Shown: positions 43,173 through 52,716, counted from the first letter of the stretch. The stretch is 64,000 nucleotides of DNA from Caballeronia glathei (GCF_000698595.1 NZ_JFHC01000019.1:46790-110789), one strand, 5' to 3'. The notes: generated by a model not told the origin, from the sequence alone. Program-made: numbers and translations.

Positions 43173-44510
43173 CTAGGCTGCCGCCCCGCTGAGCGTGCGG
43201 TGGCGCGTCTCAGGCATGCGGATGTAGACGATCAGCGATGCCGCCGCCCACGCCGTGACGTACCAGTAGAACCAGGGTTCGTGACCGCTCGCCTTGAAGT
43301 TCAACGCGACGAATTCGGTCGTGCCGCCGAGGATCGCGGTCGTGAGCGCGTAGGGCAGTCCGACCGCCAGCGCGCGGATGCGTGCGGGAAACAGCTCCGT
43401 CTTCGCGAGCATGTGCACGGACGTGAACCCGCTCAGCATCACGAGGCCGGCGAGCGACAGCGCAAAGGCCACCAGCGGGTCCTTCGTGTGGCTCATCGCA
43501 TTGAACAGCGGGACGGAAAAGAACGTGCAGCACAGGCCGAAGAAGATCAGCACGGGGCGTCGTCCGACGAGATCCGAGATGAAGCCGAACAGCGGCTGCA
43601 AGGGCATGTAGAGCAGCAACGCGGCAGCGGAGACAAGCGTCGACGCTTCCTTGTCCAGCCCGACCGAATTGACCAGGAACTTCTGCATATAGATGGTGTA
43701 GGTGTAGAACGCAACCGTGCCGCCGACCGTGATGCCGATTGCCAGCACGATTTGCCGCCAGTGATCGAGCATCTGCTGCGCGACGCCCGGCCCGCGCTCC
43801 TTCACGCTCGATTCGAACGCTGCCGTCTCCGTCACGTTGCGGCGCATATAGAGCGCGAACAGCGCGAGCAGTCCGCCGAGCACGAACGGAACGCGCCAGC
43901 CCCAGCTGTGCAGTTGCGCGCTCGTCAGCAGCACGTGCTGCATGAGCAGCATCAGCCCGAGCGCCAGCAACTGACCGGCGACGACGCTCACCTGCAGGAA
44001 GCCCAGATAAAAGCCGCGGCGGTGCGCAGGCGCGACTTCACTGAGATACGTCGCGCTGGTGCCGTATTCGCCGCCCATGCTGAGGCCTTGCAACAGCCGC
44101 GCGACGATCAGCAGGATCGGCGCGAAGATGCCGATCGTGCCGTAGCCGGGCGTGACGGCGATGATCAGCGAGCCGATGCACATGGTGAGGACCGAGCCGG
44201 TGAGCGCCGACTTGCGTCCCCGGCGATCCGCGTAAAGGCCGACCATCCAGCTGCCGAGTGGCCGTGCGATGTAGCCGACCGCGGCGATGGCGGCCGTATT
44301 CATCAACTGAACCGTCGGGTTGTCGCTCGGGAAGAAAGCGCCGGCGAAGTAGATCGAGAAGATGCTGTAGGCGAGAAAGTCGTACCACTCGATCAGGTTG
44401 CCGGCAAGGCCGCCGATAATCGACTGGATTCGTACAGGCTTCGCGCGTTGGGCCTCGCCGGCGGCCGGCGAGGCCGCCGGGCGTTCCGCAGGCGTGAAGG
44501 CTTTGGTCAT
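43173..44510 (-). CDS. MFS transporter, metabolite:H+ symporter (MHS) family
   Basis: 445 aa from the ATG at 44510 (GGAGA about 10 nt upstream). Twelve predicted helices. GNLIEWYDFLAYSIFSIYFA after a roughly 30-residue cytoplasmic tail and GRPLGSWMVGLYADRRGRK are the MHS signatures seen in KgtP, ShiA and ProP. It imports organic acids with protons. Downstream of the isocitrate-lyase-superfamily gene by 55 bp and behind a sigma-54 promoter, so it probably imports the substrate of that enzyme. Confidence 0.9.
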   Translation of the reverse strand: MTKAFTPAERPAASPAAGEAQRAKPVRIQSIIGGLAGNLIEWYDFLAYSIFSIYFAGAFFPSDNPTVQLMNTAAIAAVGYIARPLGSWMVGLYADRRGRKSALTGSVLTMCIGSLIIAVTPGYGTIGIFAPILLIVARLLQGLSMGGEYGTSATYLSEVAPAHRRGFYLGFLQVSVVAGQLLALGLMLLMQHVLLTSAQLHSWGWRVPFVLGGLLALFALYMRRNVTETAAFESSVKERGPGVAQQMLDHWRQIVLAIGITVGGTVAFYTYTIYMQKFLVNSVGLDKEASTLVSAAALLLYMPLQPLFGFISDLVGRRPVLIFFGLCCTFFSVPLFNAMSHTKDPLVAFALSLAGLVMLSGFTSVHMLAKTELFPARIRALAVGLPYALTTAILGGTTEFVALNFKASGHEPWFYWYVTAWAAASLIVYIRMPETRHRTLSGAAA

Positions 44511-44565
44511 CGTGTTGTCTCCGTTCGATGGTTTCGATCTGCCGGGGATCGCCCCGGCGAGGTGC

Positions 44566-45444
44566 TTATTCGACGTCCTTGTATTGCTGTTCGAGGCGGT
44601 CGTAGAAAGGCTTGTTGACGAGTCGCTGGCGTTCGTTGAAGGGCGCGACGATCGCGGGGTCCTCATCGAGCCGGCCTTGTGCGGACAGCAGGCCGAGCGC
44701 CTGCTGCATGCCGCGAACCGCGCCCTGGAGCGCGACGTTGGCATACAGCACGATGCCGTAGTCGAGCTTCGCCAGTTCGGCGTGGTCCTGGACCGGCGTC
44801 TTGCCGCCCACCACGATATTGATGAGCAGCGGCTTGCTGAACAGGCCGGGCAGGCGCTGAATATCCGACTGCGATTCCATCGCCTCGATGAAGAGAATGT
44901 CCGCGCCCGCCTCGATGAAGCGATGGCCGCGTTCGATCGCGTCCTCGATTCCGTGCACGGCGGCCGCGTCCGTGCGCGCGATGATCTGGAAATTCGCGTC
45001 CTCGCGCGCATCGGCGGCGGCGCGTATCTTGCCCGCCATTTCGCTCGCCGGGATGACTTCCTTGCCCGCGAAGTGGCCGCACTTTTTCGGCATGACCTGA
45101 TCTTCGAGCTGGATCGCGTCGGCGCCCGCGCGTTCGAGTACGCGCACCGCCTGACGCACGTTCAGCGCGTTGCCAAAGCCCGTGTCGGAGTCGACCACGA
45201 GCGGAAGCTCGACGGCGTCGCGCACGCGCGCGGCATGTTCGGCCATGTCGCTCAGGCCGACAAAGCCGAGATCGGGAAGCCCGAATGACATGTTGGTGAC
45301 GCCGGCACCCGTGAGATAGACGGCCTTGAAGCCAAGATCCTCGATGACGCGTGCGCTCATCGCATTGAATGCGCCGGGCATGAGCAGCGCGTGGCGCTGG
45401 GCGACTGCATCTCGGAAGGCGGCGCGGCGGGAAGCGGAAGACAT
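44566..45444 (-). CDS. Isocitrate lyase/PEP mutase superfamily protein
   Basis: 292 aa, with CAGGAG before the ATG at 45444. D85 and D87 (VDSDTGFG) and E114 (QLEDQ) bind Mg; K120-K121-C122-G-H is the catalytic loop of true lyases. The length matches 2-methylisocitrate lyase (PrpB), dimethylmalate lyase and oxaloacetate decarboxylase, shorter than isocitrate lyase. The divergent regulator carries a PrpR-type sensor domain, so a methylisocitrate-like or substituted malate substrate is plausible. No prpC or prpD gene is adjacent, which argues against the standard propionate operon. Confidence 0.88.
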   Translation of the reverse strand: MSSASRRAAFRDAVAQRHALLMPGAFNAMSARVIEDLGFKAVYLTGAGVTNMSFGLPDLGFVGLSDMAEHAARVRDAVELPLVVDSDTGFGNALNVRQAVRVLERAGADAIQLEDQVMPKKCGHFAGKEVIPASEMAGKIRAAADAREDANFQIIARTDAAAVHGIEDAIERGHRFIEAGADILFIEAMESQSDIQRLPGLFSKPLLINIVVGGKTPVQDHAELAKLDYGIVLYANVALQGAVRGMQQALGLLSAQGRLDEDPAIVAPFNERQRLVNKPFYDRLEQQYKDVE

Positions 45445-45479
45445 GGCGTGCTCCTGTTTGAAAGTGGATGCTCCGTGTA

Positions 45480-45495
45480 AGCGTGAAACGTGCCA
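45480..45495 (-). promoter_or_regulatory. Sigma-54 promoter for the lyase-transporter operon
   Basis: On the minus strand TGGCACG (45489-45495) is followed after 4 nt by ACGCT (45480-45484). This matches the -24 element fully and the invariant GC of the -12 element (TGGCACG-N4-TTGCW). It lies 36 bp from the lyase ATG, next to a sigma-54 activator gene. Confidence 0.65.
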
Positions 45496-45580
45496 GTTGC
45501 AAGGCGCGCCATGCCGGAACGGAAAAACCGATGTGAATCAGGCAGATGAAGCAGCCCGGCTGAAAGTGTGGTTTCATATC

Positions 45581-45611
45581 GGAACGTTTCATCGTTTCGA
45601 TGAAACGTTCC
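45581..45611. promoter_or_regulatory. Perfect 14-3-14 inverted repeat, candidate activator binding site
   Basis: Arms GGAACGTTTCATCG (45581-45594) and CGATGAAACGTTCC (45598-45611) around TTT. It ends 22 bp before the activator ATG and lies about 86-116 bp upstream of the sigma-54 -24 element, an ideal enhancer distance. Related half-sites TGAAACGT at 45484-45491 and GTTTCAT at 45571-45577. Confidence 0.7.
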
Positions 45612-45633
45612 ATCGATCGCCCTGGAAACACTC

Positions 45634-47625
45634 ATGAGCCTGCTCGCTTCTTCCAGCACGCCGCTTGCGCCGCTCGCGGCGCCCGCGACACACCGGCCCG
45701 GCATAGCGCTCGTCAGCATCAGCCGGCTGCGCACGCTCTGTGAGACCGTGGCGCCCCGCTATGCCGACCGTGCGCGCTTTCTGTCGGTGAATCAGGGTTA
45801 CGGGGCGGCGGTCAATGCGCTCGAAGCGCTGATCGACGCAGGCAGCGTCGACGTCGTCCTGGCGGCCGGCTCGAACGGCGCGTACCTGCGCGATCATCTG
45901 AGCGTGCCGGTCGTCACGGTGAAGGTGAACGGCTTCGACGTGCTCAATGCGATCACGCACGCCATCGCGACCTTGCCGGTGGCCGGCATCGGCCTCGTGC
46001 TGCACGAGAAGGTGCCGCGCGAACTCGCCGAGCTGAGCGACCTGCTGAACGTGCGCGTGCGCTGCCGCGCCTATCGCTCGATCGACGAGGTGCGCACGGC
46101 GGTGGAAAGCCTTGCCGCCGACGGCTGCAACGTCATCGTCGGACCGGGCATGGCGTGCGACGTCGCGCAGCGTGCGGGGCTCGAAAGCGTCCTGCTCTAT
46201 TCGCTCGGCGCGGTGGAAGAGGCGTTCGACCGCTCGGTCGAACTCGGGCTCGTCAGCAGGCAGAAGGAGGCGAAGCGCGTGCGGCTCAATACGATCGTCG
46301 CGCATCTGCGTGACGGCGTCGCCGCGTTCGACGCCGACGGGCAGCTCGAAGCCGTCAATCCGGCCATGCTCGACCTGCTCGGTGTCGACCGTGCACACGA
46401 CACGGCCGCGGAGGTGTCGCGTGCGGTCGCGCCGCTGATGAGCGAAGCTGGCGATCGGGACATCGAGCCCTTCGAGCAGATCAAGCAGATCGGCGAGCGC
46501 TCGGTGATAGTGAGCTGCGTGCCGATCGTCGAGCACGGACAGCCGTCAGGAACCGTCGTGACCGTGCAGGACGTGCTCGTCGCGCAGCGGATCGAACAGT
46601 CGCTGCGCACACGCCACCGGCCTCGGCAGCTCGTCGCGCGGCATCGTCTGCGGGACGTCATCGGCAGCTCGGCTGCGATCGAGCGCGTCAGATCGCTTGC
46701 CCGCAGGGGCGCCGCGCACGACGTCACGATTCTTCTGACCGGCGAGAGCGGTACCGGCAAGGAGCTGGTGGCGCAGGGCATCCACAACGCAAGCGGGCGC
46801 AGCGGCAATCCGTTCGTCGCGTTCAATTGTGCGGCGCTGCCCGAAGGCTTGATCGAGAGCGAACTGTTCGGCCATGAGGAGGGCGCGTTCACCGGCGCGC
46901 GGCGCGGCGGCAAGCGCGGGCTGTTCGAAATTGCGCACACGGGGACGATCTTCCTCGACGAGATCGGCGAAATGCCGGCGGCGCTGCAGAACCGGCTGCT
47001 GCGTGTCTTGCAGGAGCGCGAGGTGATGAAGCTCGGCGCGGTCACGTCCACGCCCGTCGACGTTCGCGTGATCGCGGCGACACACCGGGATCTGCGGGCG
47101 CTCGTCGAACAGGGGGCTTTTCGTGCGGACCTGTTCTTCCGGCTCAACCTGCTCGAGATTCGCTTGCCTCCGCTGCGGGAGCGGCCGGCGGATCTGCCCG
47201 AACTCGCGAAAGTGCTTCTGCGCCGCGCCAGTTCGGGCAGCCGGCTATCGACGGCGCAGATTCAGGCGGTGCTCGAATTCATCGAGCCGCTGTTCAGACG
47301 CTATGACTGGCCCGGCAATGTTCGCGAGCTTGAGAATGTATTGACCCGCGCGGCAATTTTCATCGGCGATTCTCCGGCCCAGCCGCTCGATACATTGCTG
47401 CCCGTCTTTCCCGAATTCGGACGATTGCGCGACGCGAAAATCCACACGTCGTTCGCGGGACGGGATCTGCGGCACGAGGCCGCCGGCGAGGGCAATGCAG
47501 CGGGTCAGCGCGTCACGCGTACCGATGTCGAGCGCGCACTGAGGGCGCATGAAGGCAATCGCGCTGCGGCGAGCCGCGCCCTCGGCATCGGCCGCACGAC
47601 GCTCTGGCGCATCATGAAGGGCTGA
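45634..47625 (+). CDS. Sigma-54-dependent transcriptional activator with PrpR N-terminal domain
   Basis: 663 aa. An N-terminal PrpR-type sensor (about 25-200, with [21 protein letters not shown] and [13 protein letters not shown]), a PAS-like segment (220-320), AAA+ domain with Walker A GESGTGKE at 370-377 and the sigma-54 contact loop GAFTGA at 417-422, and a C-terminal Fis-type HTH ([20 protein letters not shown]). PrpR senses 2-methylcitrate in other species; here the inducer is unknown. Divergent from the lyase gene, with a sigma-54 promoter and a large palindrome between them. Confidence 0.93.
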   Translation: MSLLASSSTPLAPLAAPATHRPGIALVSISRLRTLCETVAPRYADRARFLSVNQGYGAAVNALEALIDAGSVDVVLAAGSNGAYLRDHLSVPVVTVKVNGFDVLNAITHAIATLPVAGIGLVLHEKVPRELAELSDLLNVRVRCRAYRSIDEVRTAVESLAADGCNVIVGPGMACDVAQRAGLESVLLYSLGAVEEAFDRSVELGLVSRQKEAKRVRLNTIVAHLRDGVAAFDADGQLEAVNPAMLDLLGVDRAHDTAAEVSRAVAPLMSEAGDRDIEPFEQIKQIGERSVIVSCVPIVEHGQPSGTVVTVQDVLVAQRIEQSLRTRHRPRQLVARHRLRDVIGSSAAIERVRSLARRGAAHDVTILLTGESGTGKELVAQGIHNASGRSGNPFVAFNCAALPEGLIESELFGHEEGAFTGARRGGKRGLFEIAHTGTIFLDEIGEMPAALQNRLLRVLQEREVMKLGAVTSTPVDVRVIAATHRDLRALVEQGAFRADLFFRLNLLEIRLPPLRERPADLPELAKVLLRRASSGSRLSTAQIQAVLEFIEPLFRRYDWPGNVRELENVLTRAAIFIGDSPAQPLDTLLPVFPEFGRLRDAKIHTSFAGRDLRHEAAGEGNAAGQRVTRTDVERALRAHEGNRAAASRALGIGRTTLWRIMKG

Positions 47626-47639
47626 GACTTCGCTGCTCG

Positions 47640-49055
47640 TCAAGGACGATACCCATCATCAAGCGTCTTCAGGAACGCGATGACGTCCGCGATCTCGGCA
47701 TCGTTCAAGGCGGGCGCCTGACCGGGTCTGCGATCGAGGGGCGCATCGACGACATCGACATTCCGGCGATAGCGCGCGGGCAGGTCATCGTACTTTTCGA
47801 TCCTTCCGTTCGTGTCCGCGGGATACCATTTCGCCGGCTGCGTGTCGCGTTCGACATACCAGTGCAGCACCTGGTCGAGCGAGCCGAACACGCCGTTGTG
47901 AAAGAACGCATGGCGTGTGCCGACGTTGCGCAGCGTGGGCGTTTTGAACAGCCCGCAGTAGTTCGCCTGTCGGCGGTAGTCCGCACGGGCCGGCCCACAT
48001 AGCCCGAGGTCGAAATAGCGCGCATCGCGATTGATTGCCAGCTTCCGGTTGCGCGGCACGCCGAGTGCCTCGAACTGGTAGTCGGTAAACGCAGCCGGGA
48101 AGATGCCGTCGCGCGACGGCTTGTCGATATGGCACGCGGCGCAATTTCCCTTTGCCGGATCGTCGAACAGCTTGAGTCCGCGCATCTCCTGCGCGGACAG
48201 CCGGGCCTGACCCGCGAGATACCAGTCGTACTTGCTGTCATAAGGGTGAAAGGCCGGGTCTTCGGCCTGATACCTGCCAAGGGCGAACTGCGCTTCACTC
48301 AGCAACTGATCGGGATCGTCAAAGATCCGGGCGCCGAACAATTCCCTGAAACGCTCGGCGTAGGGCGTCTGCGCGAGTTTGCGCGCAAGCTCGCGCGCGT
48401 TGGGGTTGGCCATTTCGTGCGGATCGAGAAGCGGGCCGCCGGCCTGTTCCTGCATCGTGTTCGCGCGGCCGTCCCAGTCGAAGCCGCCTTGCGGGACGGG
48501 GGTCACCGCCGCCTGCTGCGGGCCGCTCTTCGCAGCGCCCGCGACGGTGCCGCTCGATGCCTGCGGCGCGACAGCAGGCGCATCCGTGTCGGGCATCGCG
48601 GTTGTCGCGCCGATGGTGAAGCTCGGATTGTGTTCCAGATAGCGCAGCGAGGGGACGGCACGCATCCCTTCGTCCGTTCCGCGCAGGCCGCCCAGTTGCA
48701 CCGCGTGGCCGCCGGGCGGGCCGAACGCATGGTCGGGGCTGTGGCAGCTCGCGCAGGACAGGCGGCCGGAACCGGACAGTGCCGGATCGTAGAACATCTG
48801 CTTGCCGAGCATCGCCATCGAACTGAGCCTCACGCGACGCGCGCTCAATGGCGTGACGCGCGGCTCCTCTTTGGGCACGTCCGCCTCGGCGGGCAGCGGA
48901 GCAGCGATGGCGCTATGGATTGCTGTCCCGTTCGAAGCGGCCGAACGATGATCGAGCGCGCCCGGGCGCCACAGAAATACGATGCCCGCTGCCGCGATGA
49001 TCGCGCATGCGAGCGCCACGCGATGGCTCGTCCGGATTGATTCGATGAGTTTCAT
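47640..49055 (-). CDS. Di-heme cytochrome c peroxidase family protein
   Basis: 471 aa. N-terminal membrane anchor or signal (about 12-29), then two c-type heme sites: CASCH (101-105) and CAACH near 305. The intervening KTPTLRNVGTRHAFFHNGVF and DDLPARYRRNVDV segments follow the CcpA/MauG family. Periplasmic, electron transfer to peroxide or protein oxidation. A non-standard insert rich in Ala/Pro (about 150-190) lies between the hemes. It starts 78 bp after the phosphoesterase gene on the same strand and may share its transcript. It converges on the sigma-54 activator with 14 bp between stops. Confidence 0.88.
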   Translation of the reverse strand: MKLIESIRTSHRVALACAIIAAAGIVFLWRPGALDHRSAASNGTAIHSAIAAPLPAEADVPKEEPRVTPLSARRVRLSSMAMLGKQMFYDPALSGSGRLSCASCHSPDHAFGPPGGHAVQLGGLRGTDEGMRAVPSLRYLEHNPSFTIGATTAMPDTDAPAVAPQASSGTVAGAAKSGPQQAAVTPVPQGGFDWDGRANTMQEQAGGPLLDPHEMANPNARELARKLAQTPYAERFRELFGARIFDDPDQLLSEAQFALGRYQAEDPAFHPYDSKYDWYLAGQARLSAQEMRGLKLFDDPAKGNCAACHIDKPSRDGIFPAAFTDYQFEALGVPRNRKLAINRDARYFDLGLCGPARADYRRQANYCGLFKTPTLRNVGTRHAFFHNGVFGSLDQVLHWYVERDTQPAKWYPADTNGRIEKYDDLPARYRRNVDVVDAPLDRRPGQAPALNDAEIADVIAFLKTLDDGYRP

Positions 49056-49133
49056 TGATCGTGCGTTTTCGAATGCGGCCGCGTTGCCGCGGCCATCTCA
49101 TGCGCCGCGGCGGAACTCATGATGGTGAAATGC

Positions 49134-50903
49134 CTATTGACCCGCCAGCGCTGCCTGAGCCCCGGGAAGGGCGCCGGAGTTGGGATCGAGAATCAGCTGC
49201 GGCGTGGGCTGGCTCGCGGAAAAGTCGAACATGTTCGTGAGCGGACCGGCTATCGCATCGAACGAGCCCTGACCGATGCGCTGCCCGCCAAGCCAGTTAT
49301 CTTCGACAAAGCGAATCAGCGATGTCTGGTCCGTCACCGTGCTGTCCACGAAGTTGCGTTTAGCGAACGGCGAGATGGCGATCAACGGCAGGCGCGGCCC
49401 ATAACCGCAACGGCCGTTGGCCGGCAGTCCGTTCACACCGGGCAGCGGCGTGGCCGGACCGCCCGCGACGGTCGAGCGGCAACTGTTCGTCCCGCTGAGC
49501 GAATCGGACGTGGAGAACGACGGATTCACGACATGGGCCACATTGTCGTACCAGCCGTCGGAGTCATCGTAAGTGATGAAGACGGCGGTGTTGGCCCAGT
49601 CGGGCTGCTTCTCCAGGAAGTTGACCGTGTTGACCAGGAAGGTCTGCTCGCTGAGCGGGTCCGAGGTTCCCGAATGACCGGTCCGCGCGTTGGGTGCCTT
49701 GAGGAAGCTGACCGACGGGAAGTTGCCGGCCTTCACCGCGGTGAAGAAATCGTCGAGATCGTAGTCGTGATTGGCGCCGTCGCCGGAGGTGCCGATCAGT
49801 GCGGTCGACGAGGGCCGAGTATGAGCCGTGTTCTGCGTCGACTTGTAGTACTGGAACGACGCATGTTCCGGGTCATAGTCGGGGATATAGCCGCCCACCA
49901 CGTTCGAGAAGCTCGAACGCTGGCACCCGGTCGTGCCGTTCGGGTTGGTCTTGGTGAGATCGAAGCCTGCCTGGAAGGAGCCCCACGTGACGCCCGCGGC
50001 ATTCAGCAGATCGCCGATATTCTTGCTTGTCATCAGGCCCGTGGTGCCGGTGCCCGAGCATGCGTCGCCGGTGGGAGGGATATCGCTCATCAGCGTCTTC
50101 GACCCCGTGCCCGTGCCATCGTCCATCGCGCTGCCGGACGCCGCCGTCGTGACGACGCCGTTGGTCTGGCCCGACACCAGATTGATGGCGCCCTGCGTCG
50201 ACGATCCGAACGTGGTGGCGAAGTAGCTGTCGCTCATCGCAAAGTTCTGCGCGTAGTTCCAGAGCGCGGTCACGGTGTTGCCGTCGAAGAATCCGAGCAC
50301 GAGACCGGTCGTGAAGAACGGACCCGAGCCGCCCGACAAGGTCACGGCGCGTCCGGTGAATGCGGGGAACAGGTCCATCAACGGCGCGGCAGGGTTCGCT
50401 ACCGCATCGAACGCGGACTGCTCGTTCTTGTAGCCATGGCTCTGGTCGGCGGTCAGCGCCTGAGTGCGGTCGAGCCGGAACGGGTTGTGCGCGCCCGCGC
50501 CATTGTTCGCGTTGAGGTTGGGATTGTTCGTGAGCAGCGGGCTCGTCTTGACCGTCGTGCCCGGGAGGATCAGGTTGTTGACGGCAGGCGTATTCGCCGC
50601 CGGGATGAACGGCAACTCCGCGGGGCTACTCGGATTTCCGGCGATCGGATAGGTGCCGAAGTAGTGATCGAATGAAACGTTCTCCTGGAAGATGACCACG
50701 ACGTGCTTGATGGGCGTGGTGGTCGCAAGCGTATCCTGCGCACTGGGCCCCGATGCCGCAACCGGAGCGGACGCTGCGGGAGGTGCCGATGCAGGCGGGC
50801 TCGCGGAGGCTGCAGGCGTGCCGTTCGAGTCAGAGCCTCCGCACGAGGCGAGTGTAAGGATTGCGCTTACAACAGACGCGGTTAGCTTGATGCGTGAGAT
50901 CAC
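49134..50903 (-). CDS. Phosphoesterase lipoprotein (phospholipase C / AcpA acid phosphatase family)
   Basis: 589 aa. Lipobox LTLASC (C21), then a Ser/Ala/Pro-rich linker (about 27-55) that lifts the enzyme off the membrane. The catalytic opening HVVVIFQENVSFDHYFGTYP (about 67-86) and the later FITYDDSDGWYDNVAH segment identify the PLC/AcpA superfamily; in relatives the Asn and Asp residues hold metals. It would release phosphate from phospholipids or other esters at the cell surface. A weak Pho-box-like sequence lies 59-76 bp upstream. Acid phosphatase and phospholipase C are not separable by eye. Confidence 0.88.
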   Translation of the reverse strand: MISRIKLTASVVSAILTLASCGGSDSNGTPAASASPPASAPPAASAPVAASGPSAQDTLATTTPIKHVVVIFQENVSFDHYFGTYPIAGNPSSPAELPFIPAANTPAVNNLILPGTTVKTSPLLTNNPNLNANNGAGAHNPFRLDRTQALTADQSHGYKNEQSAFDAVANPAAPLMDLFPAFTGRAVTLSGGSGPFFTTGLVLGFFDGNTVTALWNYAQNFAMSDSYFATTFGSSTQGAINLVSGQTNGVVTTAASGSAMDDGTGTGSKTLMSDIPPTGDACSGTGTTGLMTSKNIGDLLNAAGVTWGSFQAGFDLTKTNPNGTTGCQRSSFSNVVGGYIPDYDPEHASFQYYKSTQNTAHTRPSSTALIGTSGDGANHDYDLDDFFTAVKAGNFPSVSFLKAPNARTGHSGTSDPLSEQTFLVNTVNFLEKQPDWANTAVFITYDDSDGWYDNVAHVVNPSFSTSDSLSGTNSCRSTVAGGPATPLPGVNGLPANGRCGYGPRLPLIAISPFAKRNFVDSTVTDQTSLIRFVEDNWLGGQRIGQGSFDAIAGPLTNMFDFSASQPTPQLILDPNSGALPGAQAALAGQ

Positions 50904-51305
50904 ATTCGTCCTTTGTATTGGTGAGACGCCAAGAAGAGTTAGCGCACACTAGGAGCGACGTATGACCACGACATGAACGCCGGAGCATGAGACGTCGGTG
51001 CATGTTACGTACCGTTTCAGCGCGGACGTTTGGTTGCTGATGAAGCGATGGAGGGGAAGGGGTCGCCGGTTCGTAGCACAATAACGCAGCGAACGCGGGG
51101 GAATTGCGGTCGACTTACGTCCATGAAAGCAGGTGTTGCCTTGTAAGACTGGATCTCATCATGGGTAGCGATACGGGGCGCCGTGCGGAATCGACGGCCC
51201 CGGTGTCCCTGGCGGCGGGCGGCGCGAAGGAACCCGGTGAGCACATGACGCCGGACGCACGGGCAGATATGCCTTGCGCCCGGCCTGATCTAGGGAGAAA
51301 CGGCA
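50904..51305. other. Intergenic region between phosphoesterase and GGCT-like genes
   Basis: 402 bp between divergent genes, no convincing gene. At 50962-50979 the plus strand reads ATGACCACGACATGAACG, an 11 of 18 match to the reverse Pho box, oriented toward the phosphoesterase. Confidence 0.35.
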
Positions 51306-52100
51306 ATGTCAGTCCTGCGCAGATTCATGGGGATACTCGCGCTCGTCCTGTTCGCGGCGCACGCGCAAGGCGCCGACTACTGGGGAACGCAGTTGCCCAA
51401 CCAGCCGACGCAGTTCATCTTCGGCTACGGATCGCTGATCAATACCGCCTCGAGAAACTCGACGGCGGGCAAGGCCACTGCGGCGATTCCGGTTCGCGTA
51501 TCGGCGGCGTTCGGCTACGTGCGCAGCTGGAGCGACCGCTCGCCATCGGGATTCACCGCGCTGGGCGTGCGCCGTCCCGCCGGGGGTGAGCGCGCGATGA
51601 CCATCAACGGCGTGCTGTATCCGGTCGAAGGCAACGACATGTCCTCCTTCGACGCCAGGGAAAAAGGCTACGTGCGCGTCGAAGTGCCGCGCGAGAACAT
51701 CGAGGCCGTCTCGTGGCATCCGCTGCCGCAGCGCGCGACCGTCTGGATCTATGTGCCAAAGGCGGAGGGGCGGCCACCGGGCGAAGGCCTGCCGCTCCCG
51801 GACGCGAAATACCCGTTGCTCGAATCGTATATCGATGTCGTCGTCGAAGGCGGTCTGGAGTACGGTCCGGAATTCGCGCGCGAGATCATCGAGACCACCG
51901 TGGACTGGAGCCCCCACTGGCTGAACGACCGCGAGCTGCCGCGCCGCCCCTGGGTGCACGACAAGGACGCGATGAAGATCGACGCGATGCTCGCGGAACT
52001 GGCGCCGTGCTTCCGTGAGCGCATGTTTCCCGAGGAATACGCGGCGGCGAGCCTGTCGGCGGCGAAGAAGGCGCGCGACGCATGCAGGGTGGGCCGCTAG
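51306..52100 (+). CDS. Secreted gamma-glutamylcyclotransferase-like (GGCT/AIG2 fold) protein
   Basis: 264 aa with a GGGAGA site upstream. Signal peptide to about 23 (AAHAQGA), then the fold's FGYGSLI motif (about 39-45), RVSAAFGYVRSW and NGVLYPVEGNDMSSFDAREKGYVRVEV, where the Glu/Asp of the cyclotransferase pocket would lie. Such enzymes release 5-oxoproline from gamma-glutamyl amines and are usually cytoplasmic; this one is exported and has an extra C-terminal helical region (about 170-260). Substrate unknown. Confidence 0.75.
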   Translation: MSVLRRFMGILALVLFAAHAQGADYWGTQLPNQPTQFIFGYGSLINTASRNSTAGKATAAIPVRVSAAFGYVRSWSDRSPSGFTALGVRRPAGGERAMTINGVLYPVEGNDMSSFDAREKGYVRVEVPRENIEAVSWHPLPQRATVWIYVPKAEGRPPGEGLPLPDAKYPLLESYIDVVVEGGLEYGPEFAREIIETTVDWSPHWLNDRELPRRPWVHDKDAMKIDAMLAELAPCFRERMFPEEYAAASLSAAKKARDACRVGR

Positions 52101-52234
52101 TCGTTCGACTCGAGCAAGCGCATGCGGCGTTCGAGTTCGAAGATATCCGCCGACGATGCGAGGTACGCATCGCGGCGGCTGTGTTCGGCGCGATCGAGCA
52201 GGGCGCGCAACAGGGACAAGAGGTAAGCCAGCAT
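52097..52234 (-). CDS. DUF3563 family mini-protein
   Basis: 45 aa from the ATG at 52234, with CGGAG 7 nt upstream. The product begins MLAYLLSLLRALLDRAEHS, continues RRDAYLASSADIFELERRMR and ends LLESND, the DUF3563 pattern of an amphipathic N-terminal helix, DAYLA-S-D turn and ERRMR helix seen across Burkholderiaceae. Its stop codon overlaps the stop of the GGCT-like gene on the opposite strand (52097-52100). Function unknown. Confidence 0.85.
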   Translation of the reverse strand: MLAYLLSLLRALLDRAEHSRRDAYLASSADIFELERRMRLLESND

Positions 52235-52687
52235 TTCGGGCTCCGGCAGTCTGATCGATGCGTGAAGGGAAACCCGCTGGATGAGGATGCCTGTGATGGC
52301 ATCCGGGTATCGTTCATCGGGCTCGCGAAGAGGGCTTCCGGCGTAACCTGCGCGGCGTGAGAAGCCATTCGATCGTGATTGCTGTGCATCGGCCGTGCCA
52401 TGTGACTCGAAGCCTTGGCGGACGGGCGTTCCGGCGGATCGGGCGGGATGCGGGCAGTGCGAAGTGTCGGCGTCGGGCCAACGCTTCGCCGGGTGGGAGT
52501 GGGCAGGCCACGAACAGAAGCGGCCACGCTTTCACGGACCAGGCCGCCACGGCCCGACTCAAACTGTCCTTCCTTCACGCGACCCGCGTGGTTAATCCGG
52601 CGAGGCTGGCGCGGATGTTCGAACGCGAAACCTGATCAATATTCCATCGAGTGAGGACGCGCTCCGAAGCGGCTGATCAAGAATCTG

Positions 52688-52716
52688 TTGGTCTTACTGT
52701 GCATATGCACTATACT
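52688..52716 (+). promoter_or_regulatory. Promoter with internal operator upstream of the efflux operon
   Basis: TTGGTC (52688-52693), 17-bp spacer, TATACT (52711-52716). The 12-bp palindrome GTGCATATGCAC (52699-52710) fills the end of the spacer and touches the -10, a geometry that would let a bound repressor block RNA polymerase. Confidence 0.5.

Noticed and set aside
43173..45011. Fused lyase-transporter frame of 612 codons
   Set aside because: The first 167 codons are antiparallel-frame noise over the lyase gene; the transporter has its own ribosome site and start at 44510.
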